Shown piece by piece: positions 15,278-24,241 of a stretch of DNA of 28,566 nt. A program made the translations under genes and the position numbers. The first letter of the stretch is position 1. Each line of letters begins with the position of its first letter. Origin of the DNA: Putridiphycobacter sp965367695 (GTDB lineage Bacteria > Bacteroidota > Bacteroidia > Flavobacteriales_D > Crocinitomicaceae); assembly GCA_965367695.1 (NCBI GenBank), contig CBDUKB010000010.1:1-28566 (forward strand), given 5' to 3'. The notes under the pieces are model-generated. The model was not told the DNA's origin and made no database searches. It saw only the letters and a list, made by a program, of their open reading frames with translations.

Positions 15278-17206
15278 TTGGATCAAAACTTATTAAAAAT
15301 ATTAAAACAATATTGGGGACATGATGCTTTTCGTCCGAAACAGCTTGATATCATACAGGCAGTTTTGAATAATCAAGACACTTTGGTACTGCTGCCAACA
15401 GGCGGGGGGAAATCGATTTGCTTTCAAGTGCCAGCTTTGGTAAAAGAAGGTATTTGCATAGTCATTAGTCCGCTGATAGCACTCATGTACGACCAGGTTA
15501 AAAACCTTAAAAGCAAAGGTATAAAAGCATTAATGATTCATAGTGGCATGTCGGCAAGAGAAATTGATATCACATTAGACAATGCCGTTTATGGAGATTT
15601 TAAATTTTTATATGTATCTCCAGAAAGGTTAAAAACCACAATGTTTATTGAGCGGTTTAAGAAAATGAATGTCAGCTTTGTAGCGATTGACGAAGCACAC
15701 TGTATTTCACAATGGGGATATGATTTTAGACCTGCATACTTAGAGATTGTTAATTTAATAACATGGAAACCAGCAATTAAATTTCTTGCGCTTACTGCAA
15801 CAGCGACCACAAACGTAGTTGAAGACATTCAAAATCAGCTTCAATTTAAAAAACATCATTTAATTCAAAACTCTTTTAAACGAGCTAACCTAGCTTATAT
15901 CAGGTATCAAACTGAAAATAAGTTAGATTTTATTATTCGTTTATGTCAACATAACAATACAACAGGTATTATTTATTGCAATACAAGAAGAGACACCAAA
16001 CTATTGTACCAACACTTATTCAATAAGGGAATTTCGGCTGGTTATTACCATGCTGGATTGACTAAAGAAGAAAGAGAGCGCAAACAGAATGAGTGGATGA
16101 GTGGCAAATTGAAGATAATGATTTCAACAAATGCCTTTGGGATGGGTATTGATAAATCAGATGTGCGTTTTGTCATTCACTACGGAGTTCCTTTTAATAT
16201 TGAAAGCTATTTTCAAGAAGTTGGGCGAGCTGGAAGGGATCTCGGTCCTGCACAAGGGATTTTATTATTTAATAAAAAAGACATTGTAGAATTAAAGGCG
16301 AATTTAGATTTAAAATACCCTGAGATTAGCTTTATCAGACAAGTTTATTTTTCACTCGGCAATCATTTACAAATAGCAGTTGGTGCAGGTGAAAAAGAAA
16401 CTTACCCCTTAAATTTAACTGAATTTACAAGTAAATACAACTTAAATCTTTACAGCACCTATTCAGCTCTTACCATCTTAGAGTCAATAGATTTAATACA
16501 GCTAAATGAATTTAGTTTTTTACCAAGTAGATTAAAAATCCTTGTTAAACAATTAGACCTTTATCAGTATCAAGTGAAAGACAAAGTGCTTAATTTAATC
16601 ATTCAATTTTTATTAAGATCACATATTGGCTTATTTGATAATTACCTCACAATAAATGAAGCAGTAATTGCTAAAAAGATAAATATATCTCTACAATCTT
16701 TGATCGAAAAACTTGATTATTTAATGCAACAACAGGTAATCGATTATGTGAAAAGCTATAAGGGACAGCAGGTATATTTTATAAAAGAAAGGTTGGCTGA
16801 TCAAAATTTCAGCATCCCAAATAAATTCTACAATCAAAAAAAGCAAGCAGCTAAAGATAAGCTAGACGCCATGCTTGGATTTTTAGAAACAAAAACATGT
16901 ACCCAAATATATTTGCTCGCTTATTTTGGAGAAACTACTACTGAGAAATGTAACAAGTGTAACAGTTGTTGCAACAACCCATTTGTGGTATCAAACTCAC
17001 TCATGGAGGAAGTATTAAGTTTTTGTTTAGAAAATTTGAAAGTAAAATCCAGTTTAAAAATTGACGATATACTTCACAATTTCAAGGAGGTAACTTCGGA
17101 AGTAATCCTAAACACCTTGCGTTGGCTAGCAGAATTTAAGCACTTTAAAATCAATATTGAAGGTAGGATAATTTTCAATGAAGAAGAAACACCCCTTCTC
17201 AACTAA
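15278..17206 (+). CDS. RecQ-like ATP-dependent DNA helicase
   Basis: 642 residues. Superfamily 2 helicase core: the Q/FRP region FRPKQ (18-22), Walker A TGGGKS (41-46), DEAH at 138-141 in AIDEAHCISQWGYDFRP, and motifs V/VI STNAFGMGIDKSDVRFVIH and GRAGRD (about 315-321). The cysteine pattern of the RecQ zinc subdomain, C-x-Q-x3-LLAYFGE followed by CNKCNSCC, is intact but lies near residues 541-565 instead of immediately after the core as in E. coli RecQ; the roughly 200 residues between look winged-helix-like. No HRDC domain is seen. Role: 3'-5' unwinding in recombination and fork repair. The start is TTG, because the frame closes 11 codons upstream without an ATG and the next Met lies past the Walker A motif. 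Confidence 0.92.
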   Translation: MDQNLLKILKQYWGHDAFRPKQLDIIQAVLNNQDTLVLLPTGGGKSICFQVPALVKEGICIVISPLIALMYDQVKNLKSKGIKALMIHSGMSAREIDITLDNAVYGDFKFLYVSPERLKTTMFIERFKKMNVSFVAIDEAHCISQWGYDFRPAYLEIVNLITWKPAIKFLALTATATTNVVEDIQNQLQFKKHHLIQNSFKRANLAYIRYQTENKLDFIIRLCQHNNTTGIIYCNTRRDTKLLYQHLFNKGISAGYYHAGLTKEERERKQNEWMSGKLKIMISTNAFGMGIDKSDVRFVIHYGVPFNIESYFQEVGRAGRDLGPAQGILLFNKKDIVELKANLDLKYPEISFIRQVYFSLGNHLQIAVGAGEKETYPLNLTEFTSKYNLNLYSTYSALTILESIDLIQLNEFSFLPSRLKILVKQLDLYQYQVKDKVLNLIIQFLLRSHIGLFDNYLTINEAVIAKKINISLQSLIEKLDYLMQQQVIDYVKSYKGQQVYFIKERLADQNFSIPNKFYNQKKQAAKDKLDAMLGFLETKTCTQIYLLAYFGETTTEKCNKCNSCCNNPFVVSNSLMEEVLSFCLENLKVKSSLKIDDILHNFKEVTSEVILNTLRWLAEFKHFKINIEGRIIFNEEETPLLN

Positions 17207-17292
17207 CATCAGTCTGTTAAAACAATTCTGAACAATTATGCTAACGGGTAGCTTTATTCAATAATTTAGCTGTTTAAACTGCAAAACAAACA

Positions 17293-19827
17293 ATGCCCAA
17301 AAAGTCAAATTCTTATTCAAATTCGAAGGAAAGTTCAAAAACTACCAAAAAAAGTAAACAGCCTAAAAAAAAGTCTTTCAATTTACTTAAACCAATAAAG
17401 GATTTATTTACAGGAGAAAGAAAAAAACTTAGATTATCTGTTGGAGGTATTTTTTTACTAGTCGGTATTTACCAACTCTTTGCTTTTTTGTCATATTTAT
17501 TCACCTGGAAAACAGACCAAGACAAAATAATTTCTAATTCTTTTTGGGATTTGATATTTGTAAATGGAGATGTCAACATAGATAATCATTTAGGGAAATT
17601 AGGAGCCTGGACTTCACATTTATTTTTTTATGATTGGTTTGGCATACCTTCTTTTATATTTCCATTTTTATTTTTAATTTTTGGGTTGTACCTCCTTTCC
17701 AAGTATGCAATTTTACCTTTGGGAAGAACATTAGCCGTTTCCATTGTCAGTCTTGTTGTTTTATCATTAGTGTTTGGTTTTTTTAATAGCCCAGACTCTT
17801 TTCCATATGGTGGATCATTTGGTTTTCAATTCAATACTTGGTTAAAAACAACTGTAGGCGTAATTGGCGCAGCACTTTTCTTGCTCTTAATTATTTTCAT
17901 CACGGTTGTTATACTTTTTAATCCAAACTTTAAAGCACTCATTGCTTTTTTCCATTTAGACGATTTATTTCATAAAAAGGAAAAGTCAACAGCTGAAATG
18001 GAAACAGCAGACCAATCGAATTTGATTATTAATGATATTGTTGCTGTAAATTCAATTAAAGAGGAGGAAATTCAAAAAGATGAAGTAAGTCAAGCAGTTA
18101 GTTTTGATGAAGAAAATGATGATACAAATTTGGAAGTTGAAAAAGACATTCAAGAAACGGACGATTTCGAAATTGAATTAAATCAAGAGGAAACAATTAC
18201 CGAAGTAGCAAGCACTGAAAGTAATGTTGAAGCTGAAGGAAAGGAAGATTTTCAAATTGAGATAAAAGAAGAAGAAATACTTGATGATAGTGAACTTGAT
18301 GATAAATTAAAAGAATTTGGTGAGTATGACCCAAAACTAGACCTTTCAGCCTATCAATTACCAGGCGTAGACTTGTTAGAAGCATATGGAGGCAAAGCCT
18401 TGAGTATTGATAAGCAAGAGTTGGAGGACAATAAAAATAAAATTGTTGAAGTATTGGGGCATTATAAAATTGAAATTTCAAAAATAAAAGCAACTGTAGG
18501 CCCAACAGTAACTTTATATGAAATAGTACCTGCTCCTGGTATACGAATTTCTAAAATTAAAAATTTATCAGATGACATAGCATTGAGTCTAGCCGCCTTG
18601 GGGATCAGAATTATCGCCCCTATTCCTGGAAAAGGAACCATTGGTATAGAAGTGCCAAATTCTAAGCCTGATATTGTTTCCATGCGTACCATGATTGCTT
18701 CAGAAAAATTTCAAAATTCGGATATGGAGTTACCTGTTGTATTAGGGAAAACAATTTCGAATGAAACCTTTATTTTTGATTTAGCAAAAGCCCCTCACTT
18801 ATTAGTGGCAGGTGCAACTGGACAAGGAAAGTCGGTTGGATTAAATGCAATTTTAGTTTCCATTCTTTACAAAAAACACCCCGCACAAGTAAAATTTGTG
18901 ATGGTCGATCCTAAAAAAGTTGAATTAACATTATACAATAAAATTGAAAGACACTTTTTAGCGAAACTACCCGATACGGATGAAGCCATTATTACAGATA
19001 CAGGAAAAGTAGTGAATACAATGAATTCATTATGTATTGAAATGGATGATCGGTATGAGCTGTTAAAATTAGCACAAGTAAGGAACTTAAAAGAATACAA
19101 TACAAAATTCATAAGAAGAAAATTAAATCCAGAAAAAGGTCACCGTTTTTTACCCTATATCGTGGTGGTAATAGATGAGTTTGCCGATTTAATTATGACT
19201 GCGGGTAAAGAAATAGAGCACCCAATAGCACGTTTGGCCCAACTAGCCCGTGCAATTGGTATACATTTAATCGTTGCAACCCAGCGTCCTTCTGTAAATG
19301 TGATTACAGGTATGATCAAAGCCAATTTCCCAGCGAGGATTGCCTTCAAAGTTTCCTCGGGTATTGATTCAAAAACTATTCTCGATTCAACAGGTGCTGA
19401 CCAATTAATTGGTAGAGGAGATATGTTGATTTCTTTTGGTAATGATTTAACAAGGGTACAATGTGCATTTGTTGATACACCTGAGGTAGAAAGGATTTGT
19501 GATTTTATTGGTGACCAACGTGCCTATCCAAGTGCATTGATGCTGCCAGAGTATGTAGGAGAAAGTGAAGAAGGTGGAAATAAAGACATAGATTTGGATG
19601 AAAGAGACGATTTATTTAGAGATGCTGCAGAAATTTTAGTTACCCATCAACAGGGCTCTGCTTCCCTACTTCAACGAAAATTAAAAATAGGTTACAACCG
19701 AGCAGGTAGGATAATTGATCAGATGGAAGCTTTGGGCGTTATTGGACCATTTAAAGGTAGTAAAGCCAGAGAAGTACTCATAAGTGACTTGGTTGCATTA
19801 GAGCATTTTTTAAATAATTTAGATTAA
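17293..19827 (+). CDS. ftsK: DNA translocase FtsK
   Basis: 844 residues in the full FtsK/SpoIIIE layout: a Lys/Ser-rich cytoplasmic start (1-48), four or five membrane helices (about 50-212), an acidic Glu/Asp-rich linker (about 230-340), the alpha domain, then the RecA-like motor with Walker A GATGQGKS near 507-514 and Walker B VVIDEFAD near 625. A C-terminal winged-helix gamma domain (about 785-844, SLLQRKLKIGYNRAGRIIDQM) reads polar DNA motifs. Role: anchored at the division septum, it pumps DNA and supports chromosome dimer resolution and division. It is 86 bases after the recQ-like gene and 74 before lolA, the usual Bacteroidota order ftsK-lolA. The linker is shorter than in E. coli FtsK. 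Confidence 0.97.
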   Translation: MPKKSNSYSNSKESSKTTKKSKQPKKKSFNLLKPIKDLFTGERKKLRLSVGGIFLLVGIYQLFAFLSYLFTWKTDQDKIISNSFWDLIFVNGDVNIDNHLGKLGAWTSHLFFYDWFGIPSFIFPFLFLIFGLYLLSKYAILPLGRTLAVSIVSLVVLSLVFGFFNSPDSFPYGGSFGFQFNTWLKTTVGVIGAALFLLLIIFITVVILFNPNFKALIAFFHLDDLFHKKEKSTAEMETADQSNLIINDIVAVNSIKEEEIQKDEVSQAVSFDEENDDTNLEVEKDIQETDDFEIELNQEETITEVASTESNVEAEGKEDFQIEIKEEEILDDSELDDKLKEFGEYDPKLDLSAYQLPGVDLLEAYGGKALSIDKQELEDNKNKIVEVLGHYKIEISKIKATVGPTVTLYEIVPAPGIRISKIKNLSDDIALSLAALGIRIIAPIPGKGTIGIEVPNSKPDIVSMRTMIASEKFQNSDMELPVVLGKTISNETFIFDLAKAPHLLVAGATGQGKSVGLNAILVSILYKKHPAQVKFVMVDPKKVELTLYNKIERHFLAKLPDTDEAIITDTGKVVNTMNSLCIEMDDRYELLKLAQVRNLKEYNTKFIRRKLNPEKGHRFLPYIVVVIDEFADLIMTAGKEIEHPIARLAQLARAIGIHLIVATQRPSVNVITGMIKANFPARIAFKVSSGIDSKTILDSTGADQLIGRGDMLISFGNDLTRVQCAFVDTPEVERICDFIGDQRAYPSALMLPEYVGESEEGGNKDIDLDERDDLFRDAAEILVTHQQGSASLLQRKLKIGYNRAGRIIDQMEALGVIGPFKGSKAREVLISDLVALEHFLNNLD

Positions 19828-19852
19828 AAATTAATATTCACTTATTATTTAA

Positions 19853-19860
19853 TAATTTTG
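19853..19860 (+). promoter_or_regulatory. -7 element TAATTTTG of lolA
   Basis: TAATTTTG is an exact TAnnTTTG, 41 bases before the lolA ATG, in the ftsK-lolA gap. No TTTG lies at the ideal spacing upstream. It would let lolA be expressed independently of ftsK. Confidence 0.5.
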
Positions 19861-19901
19861 GCACAGTTATAGCATAGCTATGATTGTAAATAGAAAACAT
19901 T

Positions 19902-20546
19902 ATGAAAACATTATTAATAGGATTGGTTGCGTTAGTTGGATTCGGATTTAACAGCCACAGTCAAACAGATGCGAAAGCAAAAGCGATATTAGATAAAGTA
20001 AGTGCAGTTACAAAAACTTATAAAACAATTAAACTATCTTATAGTTTGAGTATTGTTTCACCAGAAGGTGCACCCATTACCCAAAAAGGGGAAGCGTATT
20101 TGAAAGGTGATAAATACTTAGTTACCACCAATGACCAAGAAATTATATCGAATGGCACTAAGGTTTGGACTTATTTGAAAGCAGATAACGAATGTTATGA
20201 AAGAGTAGCAGGTGATGATGAAGATGAGATTTTACAACCGAGTAAATTAATCACTATTTGGGAAGATGGATTTACTTTTAAGTATAGCAAAGAAACGACC
20301 TACAAAGGAAAAAATGTTCACGAAATATACTTGTATCCAAAAGATAAAAAGAATAGTAAATACCATACAATTGTTTTATTAGTTGATGGTACAAAAAACC
20401 AAGTTGTAAGTGTCCACATTAAAGGAAAAGATGGTTCGCATACAAAATATAACTTAGGGTCTTTTGAAACGAATGTAGAAATTCCAGACAGTAAATTTGA
20501 ATTTGTAAAGGCAAAACACCCTGGTGTTACTGTAATCAAAGAATAA
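19902..20546 (+). CDS. lolA: Outer-membrane lipoprotein carrier LolA family protein
   Basis: 214 residues with a signal peptide (MKTLLIGLVALVGFGFNSHS, cleavage before Gln) and a LolA-like half-barrel: AKAILDKVSAVTKTYKTIKLSYSLSI at the start, KGEAYLKGDKYLV, ISNGTKVWTYLK and a late YNLGSFETNVEIPDSKFEF segment. Known role: periplasmic shuttle taking lipoproteins from the inner to the outer membrane. The Bacteroidota LolA is divergent from the E. coli one, but the position after ftsK supports the call. It carries its own promoter and ends at a strong terminator. Confidence 0.88.
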   Translation: MKTLLIGLVALVGFGFNSHSQTDAKAKAILDKVSAVTKTYKTIKLSYSLSIVSPEGAPITQKGEAYLKGDKYLVTTNDQEIISNGTKVWTYLKADNECYERVAGDDEDEILQPSKLITIWEDGFTFKYSKETTYKGKNVHEIYLYPKDKKNSKYHTIVLLVDGTKNQVVSVHIKGKDGSHTKYNLGSFETNVEIPDSKFEFVKAKHPGVTVIKE

Positions 20547-20565
20547 CAAACAATATTGAATGAAG

Positions 20566-20600
20566 AAAGCTCCACCCTTATTGGTTGGGGCTTTTTTTTT
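20566..20600 (+). terminator. Intrinsic terminator after lolA
   Basis: The arms AAAGCTCCACCC and GGTTGGGGCTTT pair with one wobble and one mismatch around a five-base loop, followed by a nine-base T-run. Confidence 0.85.
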
Positions 20601-20827
20601 GCTTTATCAGCAATTAAAAAGACAAAGCCAAGGCTTTTTACTGTGATACTACTCATTAAATAATCAGTATCTATATTGCTCTTATTTTATTCTTGTATAG
20701 ATTCCATAACCTAAGATTAACAATTAAGGTAACACTGACAAAGGTTAATTAATTGTGAAAAGTTAAATGGCGCACCAAAAATCATTGTATACAGAATCTT
20801 CTTTCAGGCCTCATTAAGGGATATAAA
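20601..20827. other. Intergenic spacer without recognisable features
   Basis: The part of the 334-base gap between the lolA and DUF3078 terminators. It has no open frame worth calling (the longest ATG frame seen, from 20767, has 16 codons), no tRNA and no strong hairpin apart from a tiny AAGC/GCTT inverted repeat near 20632-20655. It lies between two convergent genes, each with its own terminator, so it should be largely untranscribed. Confidence 0.6.
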
Positions 20828-20857
20828 AAAACCTTGACAATTATTTGTCAAGGTTTT
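20828..20857 (-). terminator. Intrinsic terminator after the DUF3078 gene
   Basis: A perfect 13-pair stem, AAAACCTTGACAA with TTGTCAAGGTTTT, and a four-base loop. On the minus strand it is followed by a T-run (the A-run at 20825-20830), making it a terminator for the gene ending at 20881. Confidence 0.9.
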
Positions 20858-20880
20858 AATATCTTATTTAATTGAGTTAA

Positions 20881-21771
20881 TTACTTATCGACGAAAGTAT
20901 ATCTAATTCCCAAGCTCAAAATATTTTTTATTTGAGCCAATGCAACTGGTACACCTAGGTTAGTCCCGTCGTCATTAATTTGTTGAATTTTTATATCATC
21001 ATCATAAATCACCGTTGAACTCCAGCTTGCCGATAACCATTTATTAATTTTAAAATCAAATAAGGCTTCCGCGTTAATGTCAATATTTTGTGGATTGTTT
21101 AAATAATTTGAGAATAATTCAAGTCTACCTTTAAAAGTAACGTTTTTCATGATTTCATCCCTGAATAACATTTTTACAAATGCACCATATTCTGCTCTAA
21201 ATACTTCACCTGGGTCTACACCAAAAGCACCTGCTTGAGAAAGTGTAAAATCATTTACAAAAGTCATTTTAGCTGTCAATGGAGATACTAAAATTTGAAA
21301 CTTATCATTGGGGTGGTAATCTAATCCTAAAGCAATAGTTAAGTAGCCTGGAGCCATGAATTTTGAAATTAAGTCTCCATCAGCATTTTTTGACAAGTCA
21401 AATTGTGATTTGTAATCAACTAATAAGGCAAGGTCTAGGGGTTTGTAAATATTGTATCCAAATTTTGAAAACATGGCAATCACATCATCTGTCTTTGCCC
21501 AATCTTGTCTTAATATTCTATTTTGCCCATAAGCTAAATTCAATCCGCTTTCCCAACGATATTTAGCCTTTTTCCAATTTGCTTGAGCATCAAATAAGGC
21601 AATCCAAGAAATAGTGTTTTGCCCACCTGCATTCCAGTTTTTAAATGAGGCATGTGTGCCATTTAGTCCACCAACAGCTTTAAATTTCCAATTTGTAACT
21701 TCTTTTTCTTCTTGTCCAAAACTCGAAAAGAAAACAAAGCATATTGCAATGGTTAAAATATTTTTTTTCAT
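20881..21771 (-). CDS. DUF3078 domain protein, probably outer-membrane associated
   Basis: 296 residues with a signal peptide (MKKNILTIAICFVFFSSFG, cleavage near Gln20). The mature part opens with NWKFKAVGGLNGTHASFKNW and NAGGQNTISW, the typical DUF3078 N-terminal pattern. It continues as alternating short beta strands rich in Trp, Tyr and Phe, with a last strand ending in YTFVDK, as expected for a beta-barrel in the outer membrane. Known: DUF3078 is a Bacteroidota family without an assigned function. It has its own promoter and terminator, so it is probably monocistronic. Confidence 0.87.
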   Translation of the reverse strand: MKKNILTIAICFVFFSSFGQEEKEVTNWKFKAVGGLNGTHASFKNWNAGGQNTISWIALFDAQANWKKAKYRWESGLNLAYGQNRILRQDWAKTDDVIAMFSKFGYNIYKPLDLALLVDYKSQFDLSKNADGDLISKFMAPGYLTIALGLDYHPNDKFQILVSPLTAKMTFVNDFTLSQAGAFGVDPGEVFRAEYGAFVKMLFRDEIMKNVTFKGRLELFSNYLNNPQNIDINAEALFDFKINKWLSASWSSTVIYDDDIKIQQINDDGTNLGVPVALAQIKNILSLGIRYTFVDK

Positions 21772-21793
21772 AGTATTAATTTTGTTAATGTTG

Positions 21794-21801
21794 CAAATAT
21801 A
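21794..21801 (-). promoter_or_regulatory. -7 element TATATTTG of the DUF3078 gene
   Basis: Minus-strand TATATTTG, an exact TAnnTTTG, 22 bases before the ATG at 21771. No TTTG at the ideal upstream spacing. Confidence 0.5.
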
Positions 21802-21847
21802 TATGATATAATTTTGAATGTTAAATAGGACATTAGATTTTTTACAT

Positions 21848-23527
21848 TTACTTGGATAGTTCTACTTTCAGTAGATCTGCTATTCGAAATGAATTGGCAT
21901 AAATAGTCCAAGTATAAGGCACTGAACCTCCTGTAGGCATAAAACTTGCATCTGCAATGTATAAATTTTTACAATCATGTACTTTACAATCTTTATCCAA
22001 GACAGAAATAGTTGGGTCTTCACCAAACCGACAACCACCCGCTACCAAATTTGGTGAAGGGGTTGAACTAATTCCAGTACTAATGTTTTTTGCACCAATT
22101 TTTTCTAGGATTTTCTCGGCTTTTTGCGCTAAAAATTTTGCAACCACTAAATCATGAGGATGATATCCAATTTTAACTTTTGCAACAGGATCCCCCCATT
22201 GATCTTTTTCTGTTTCCGATAGCGTTACATTACAGTCATCAGTTGGCAACCAATCATTAAATATTTCAAATTTTATCTTTTTTTGATTATGAAAATAATT
22301 ATGGATATTTTCCTTTAATTCCTTGCCGTAAACCAATCCATTTTTACCCCATTTTTGTCGCATAAGCTTTGGCATTGGATTGGCATGTTCAAATACAAAA
22401 TCTACAGTTCCACCTTTAGCTTTTCCATTCATTTGAAGGTCATCTATTTCATACCAATGCTGAATTGCCCTATTGACCCATAAACCTGGAGTACTAATTT
22501 TTTTTATCTCTTCTTCAGTAAAATCCTTATGGAATAAATTTCCTCCCCCTATTCCACCCGCAGAAAAAATCAAGTTTTTACCTACTTGTCCATATTTATT
22601 CCCAATGCCATTAGGGTGTACTTTATTTTTACTCATTAATAATAAGCGACTACTTTCAATTGCTTGTGCAGCAACAACAAAAAGGGATGCATTTATTGAT
22701 TTTTTTTCTTTATTTAAATAATAATGAGCCTTTACAACTTTTCCTTTTTCATCTGTTTCTAAATGATATACTTTAGCATGTGGTATCAGGGTACAATTTC
22801 CAGTTTCCAAAGCTGGATAAATTAGGGATACCCTGCTGCTGCTTTTCGCATCTGAAGAACAGCCATAGCTGCCACAAAAATTGGAATAATAGCAAGCATT
22901 TCTATTTTCTGTAGGTCGAGAGATAATGCCTCTTGCAACTGATACCAATGAATAACCTTCGGATTCTGCTGCTTTATCCAACCAATCGCTTATTAAATTA
23001 GTTTTTAAGGGAGGATAAGGAAAATCATTGGTTGATCGTGGTTCTTGAGTGGAGTGCATTCTCACTTCTCCTGAAACACCCACAACTTTTTCAACTTTTG
23101 CATAATAAGGTTCTAAGTCATCATAACTTATGGGCCAATCCACCACATTTGCTCCTTTAATTTCGCCATAAGTTGAAAGTAATTTAAAGTCATTGGGTTT
23201 CAAGCGGTGAAAATATGCACTCATTAAGTTCGAAGACCCACCTACCATATTTCCATTCCAATATGTTCTTCCTGTGGCTTTTGTAGTAGCTAATTTCCAC
23301 TTTTTACTTTGAGAATGATAGCTTTCTATTTCGTGAAATTCTTTTTGTAAATCAGATGCATAAACATCTTTTCTACAAGCCAAAAATTCATCTTTATTAA
23401 AATCTTTAGTTGCTAGGGCTGGACCTTTCTCAAGTACGCAAACTTTAAATCCTGCTTTTGAAAGTTCGTATATGATTGGACCAGCGCCGGCTCCACTCCC
23501 CACAATACAAATGTCGAATTTATTCAT
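21848..23527 (-). CDS. GMC family oxidoreductase
   Basis: 559 residues of the glucose-methanol-choline family. Seen: the FAD-binding loop GSGAGAGP at 10-17 followed by the acidic ribose ligand in LEKGP, the substrate-side motif GGSSNLMSAYFHRL, a cysteine-rich stretch (NACYYSNFCGSYGCSS) and the C-terminal FAD motif NLYIADASFMPTGGSVPYTWTIYAN. It oxidises an alcohol, probably a sugar or polyol, but the substrate cannot be told. Its ATG overlaps the TGA of the upstream subunit gene (ATGA), typical of a coupled two-subunit dehydrogenase. It has no signal peptide, so export, if any, would be by carriage with the Tat-bearing partner. The membrane cytochrome c subunit of gluconate 2-dehydrogenase-type complexes is not in the window. 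Confidence 0.92.
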   Translation of the reverse strand: MNKFDICIVGSGAGAGPIIYELSKAGFKVCVLEKGPALATKDFNKDEFLACRKDVYASDLQKEFHEIESYHSQSKKWKLATTKATGRTYWNGNMVGGSSNLMSAYFHRLKPNDFKLLSTYGEIKGANVVDWPISYDDLEPYYAKVEKVVGVSGEVRMHSTQEPRSTNDFPYPPLKTNLISDWLDKAAESEGYSLVSVARGIISRPTENRNACYYSNFCGSYGCSSDAKSSSRVSLIYPALETGNCTLIPHAKVYHLETDEKGKVVKAHYYLNKEKKSINASLFVVAAQAIESSRLLLMSKNKVHPNGIGNKYGQVGKNLIFSAGGIGGGNLFHKDFTEEEIKKISTPGLWVNRAIQHWYEIDDLQMNGKAKGGTVDFVFEHANPMPKLMRQKWGKNGLVYGKELKENIHNYFHNQKKIKFEIFNDWLPTDDCNVTLSETEKDQWGDPVAKVKIGYHPHDLVVAKFLAQKAEKILEKIGAKNISTGISSTPSPNLVAGGCRFGEDPTISVLDKDCKVHDCKNLYIADASFMPTGGSVPYTWTIYANSFRIADLLKVELSK

Positions 23528-24117
23528 AATTGGTGATTAATGATAAAAGAAGGGTATAAGTCATTTGGGTTGGCTTTAGGAAAACCAGCTTGATGATTCA
23601 ACCAATTCCATCCCACTTGATTTGTATTTACTTGATAAGCCTCATCAATTGCAATAGATTCAAAAATAAAAGAGAGCAACATAGAGCAAGTCCGTTCACC
23701 CCAATCTGTTTTCGTTATCTTTTCAATCACAATTTCTTGGCTTTCTGTATTCAATTGATAAAAAGGTTTGTTAAAATCGTTCAATACCAGTTCCTCTAAT
23801 TGAAGTAAACCTGCTATTATTATTTTTTTTGCGTATCCATCTGAATGAGGATCTTTTAATGACCACAAAATATGGTGAAATGTATTTAAATCTTTAATGG
23901 AAGGCCCATTGCCATCATCTGGAAACAGAATGTTTAAAACTGAAAGTAGTGATTTATTTTGACGCGTAGAAAAAACATCATTTTCAACACTTAATTGATG
24001 TAATTTTTCTTCACAAGCAGTTAAATAGCCAAAATTTAGTACCAATCCACCTATCGTTAATTGTTTGATAAATTTTCTTCTATCTGTCTGTTTTATTTGA
24101 TGAATTTTTTGAGTCAT
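23524..24117 (-). CDS. Gluconate 2-dehydrogenase subunit 3 family protein
   Basis: 197 residues. The N-terminus carries a twin-arginine signal, DRRKFIKQLTIGGLVLNFGYLTAC, with RR at 13-14; the Cys at the end of the hydrophobic stretch could also be a lipidation site. The mature part has LLSVLNILFPDDGNGPSIKD and DWGERTCSMLLSFIFESI, the pattern of the small subunit of gluconate 2-dehydrogenase-like complexes. Known role: partner of the flavoprotein subunit and needed for its export and assembly. It is first in the operon with the GMC protein. No exact TAnnTTTG is present, though TCACTTTG lies two bases before the ATG. Confidence 0.85.
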   Translation of the reverse strand: MTQKIHQIKQTDRRKFIKQLTIGGLVLNFGYLTACEEKLHQLSVENDVFSTRQNKSLLSVLNILFPDDGNGPSIKDLNTFHHILWSLKDPHSDGYAKKIIIAGLLQLEELVLNDFNKPFYQLNTESQEIVIEKITKTDWGERTCSMLLSFIFESIAIDEAYQVNTNQVGWNWLNHQAGFPKANPNDLYPSFIINHQL

Positions 24118-24188
24118 ACCAAAGTGAAAAGATAAAGATAATTGATATTATATTACAAATTCTATTGTAAGATGTATTTGGTGCATAA

Positions 24189-24218
24189 AAAAGCCCCGAC
24201 AAGAATGTCGAGGCTTTT
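24189..24218 (-). terminator. Intrinsic terminator after the small Cys-rich lipoprotein
   Basis: The stem AAAAGCCCCGACA with TGTCGAGGCTTTT (one wobble) around an AGAA loop; on the minus strand a T-run follows (the A-run at 24187-24192). Confidence 0.9.
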
Positions 24219-24241
24219 ATATAAGTTTTTAATTGTTGGAA

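Noticed and set aside
20767..20817. A 16-codon ATG frame in the lolA/DUF3078 gap
   Set aside because: No start signal, no recognisable peptide, and a length expected by chance.
20566..20857. The two hairpins as a possible inverted-repeat pair of a small mobile element
   Set aside because: The stems have unrelated sequences and each acts as the terminator of its flanking gene; no transposase or target duplication is seen.
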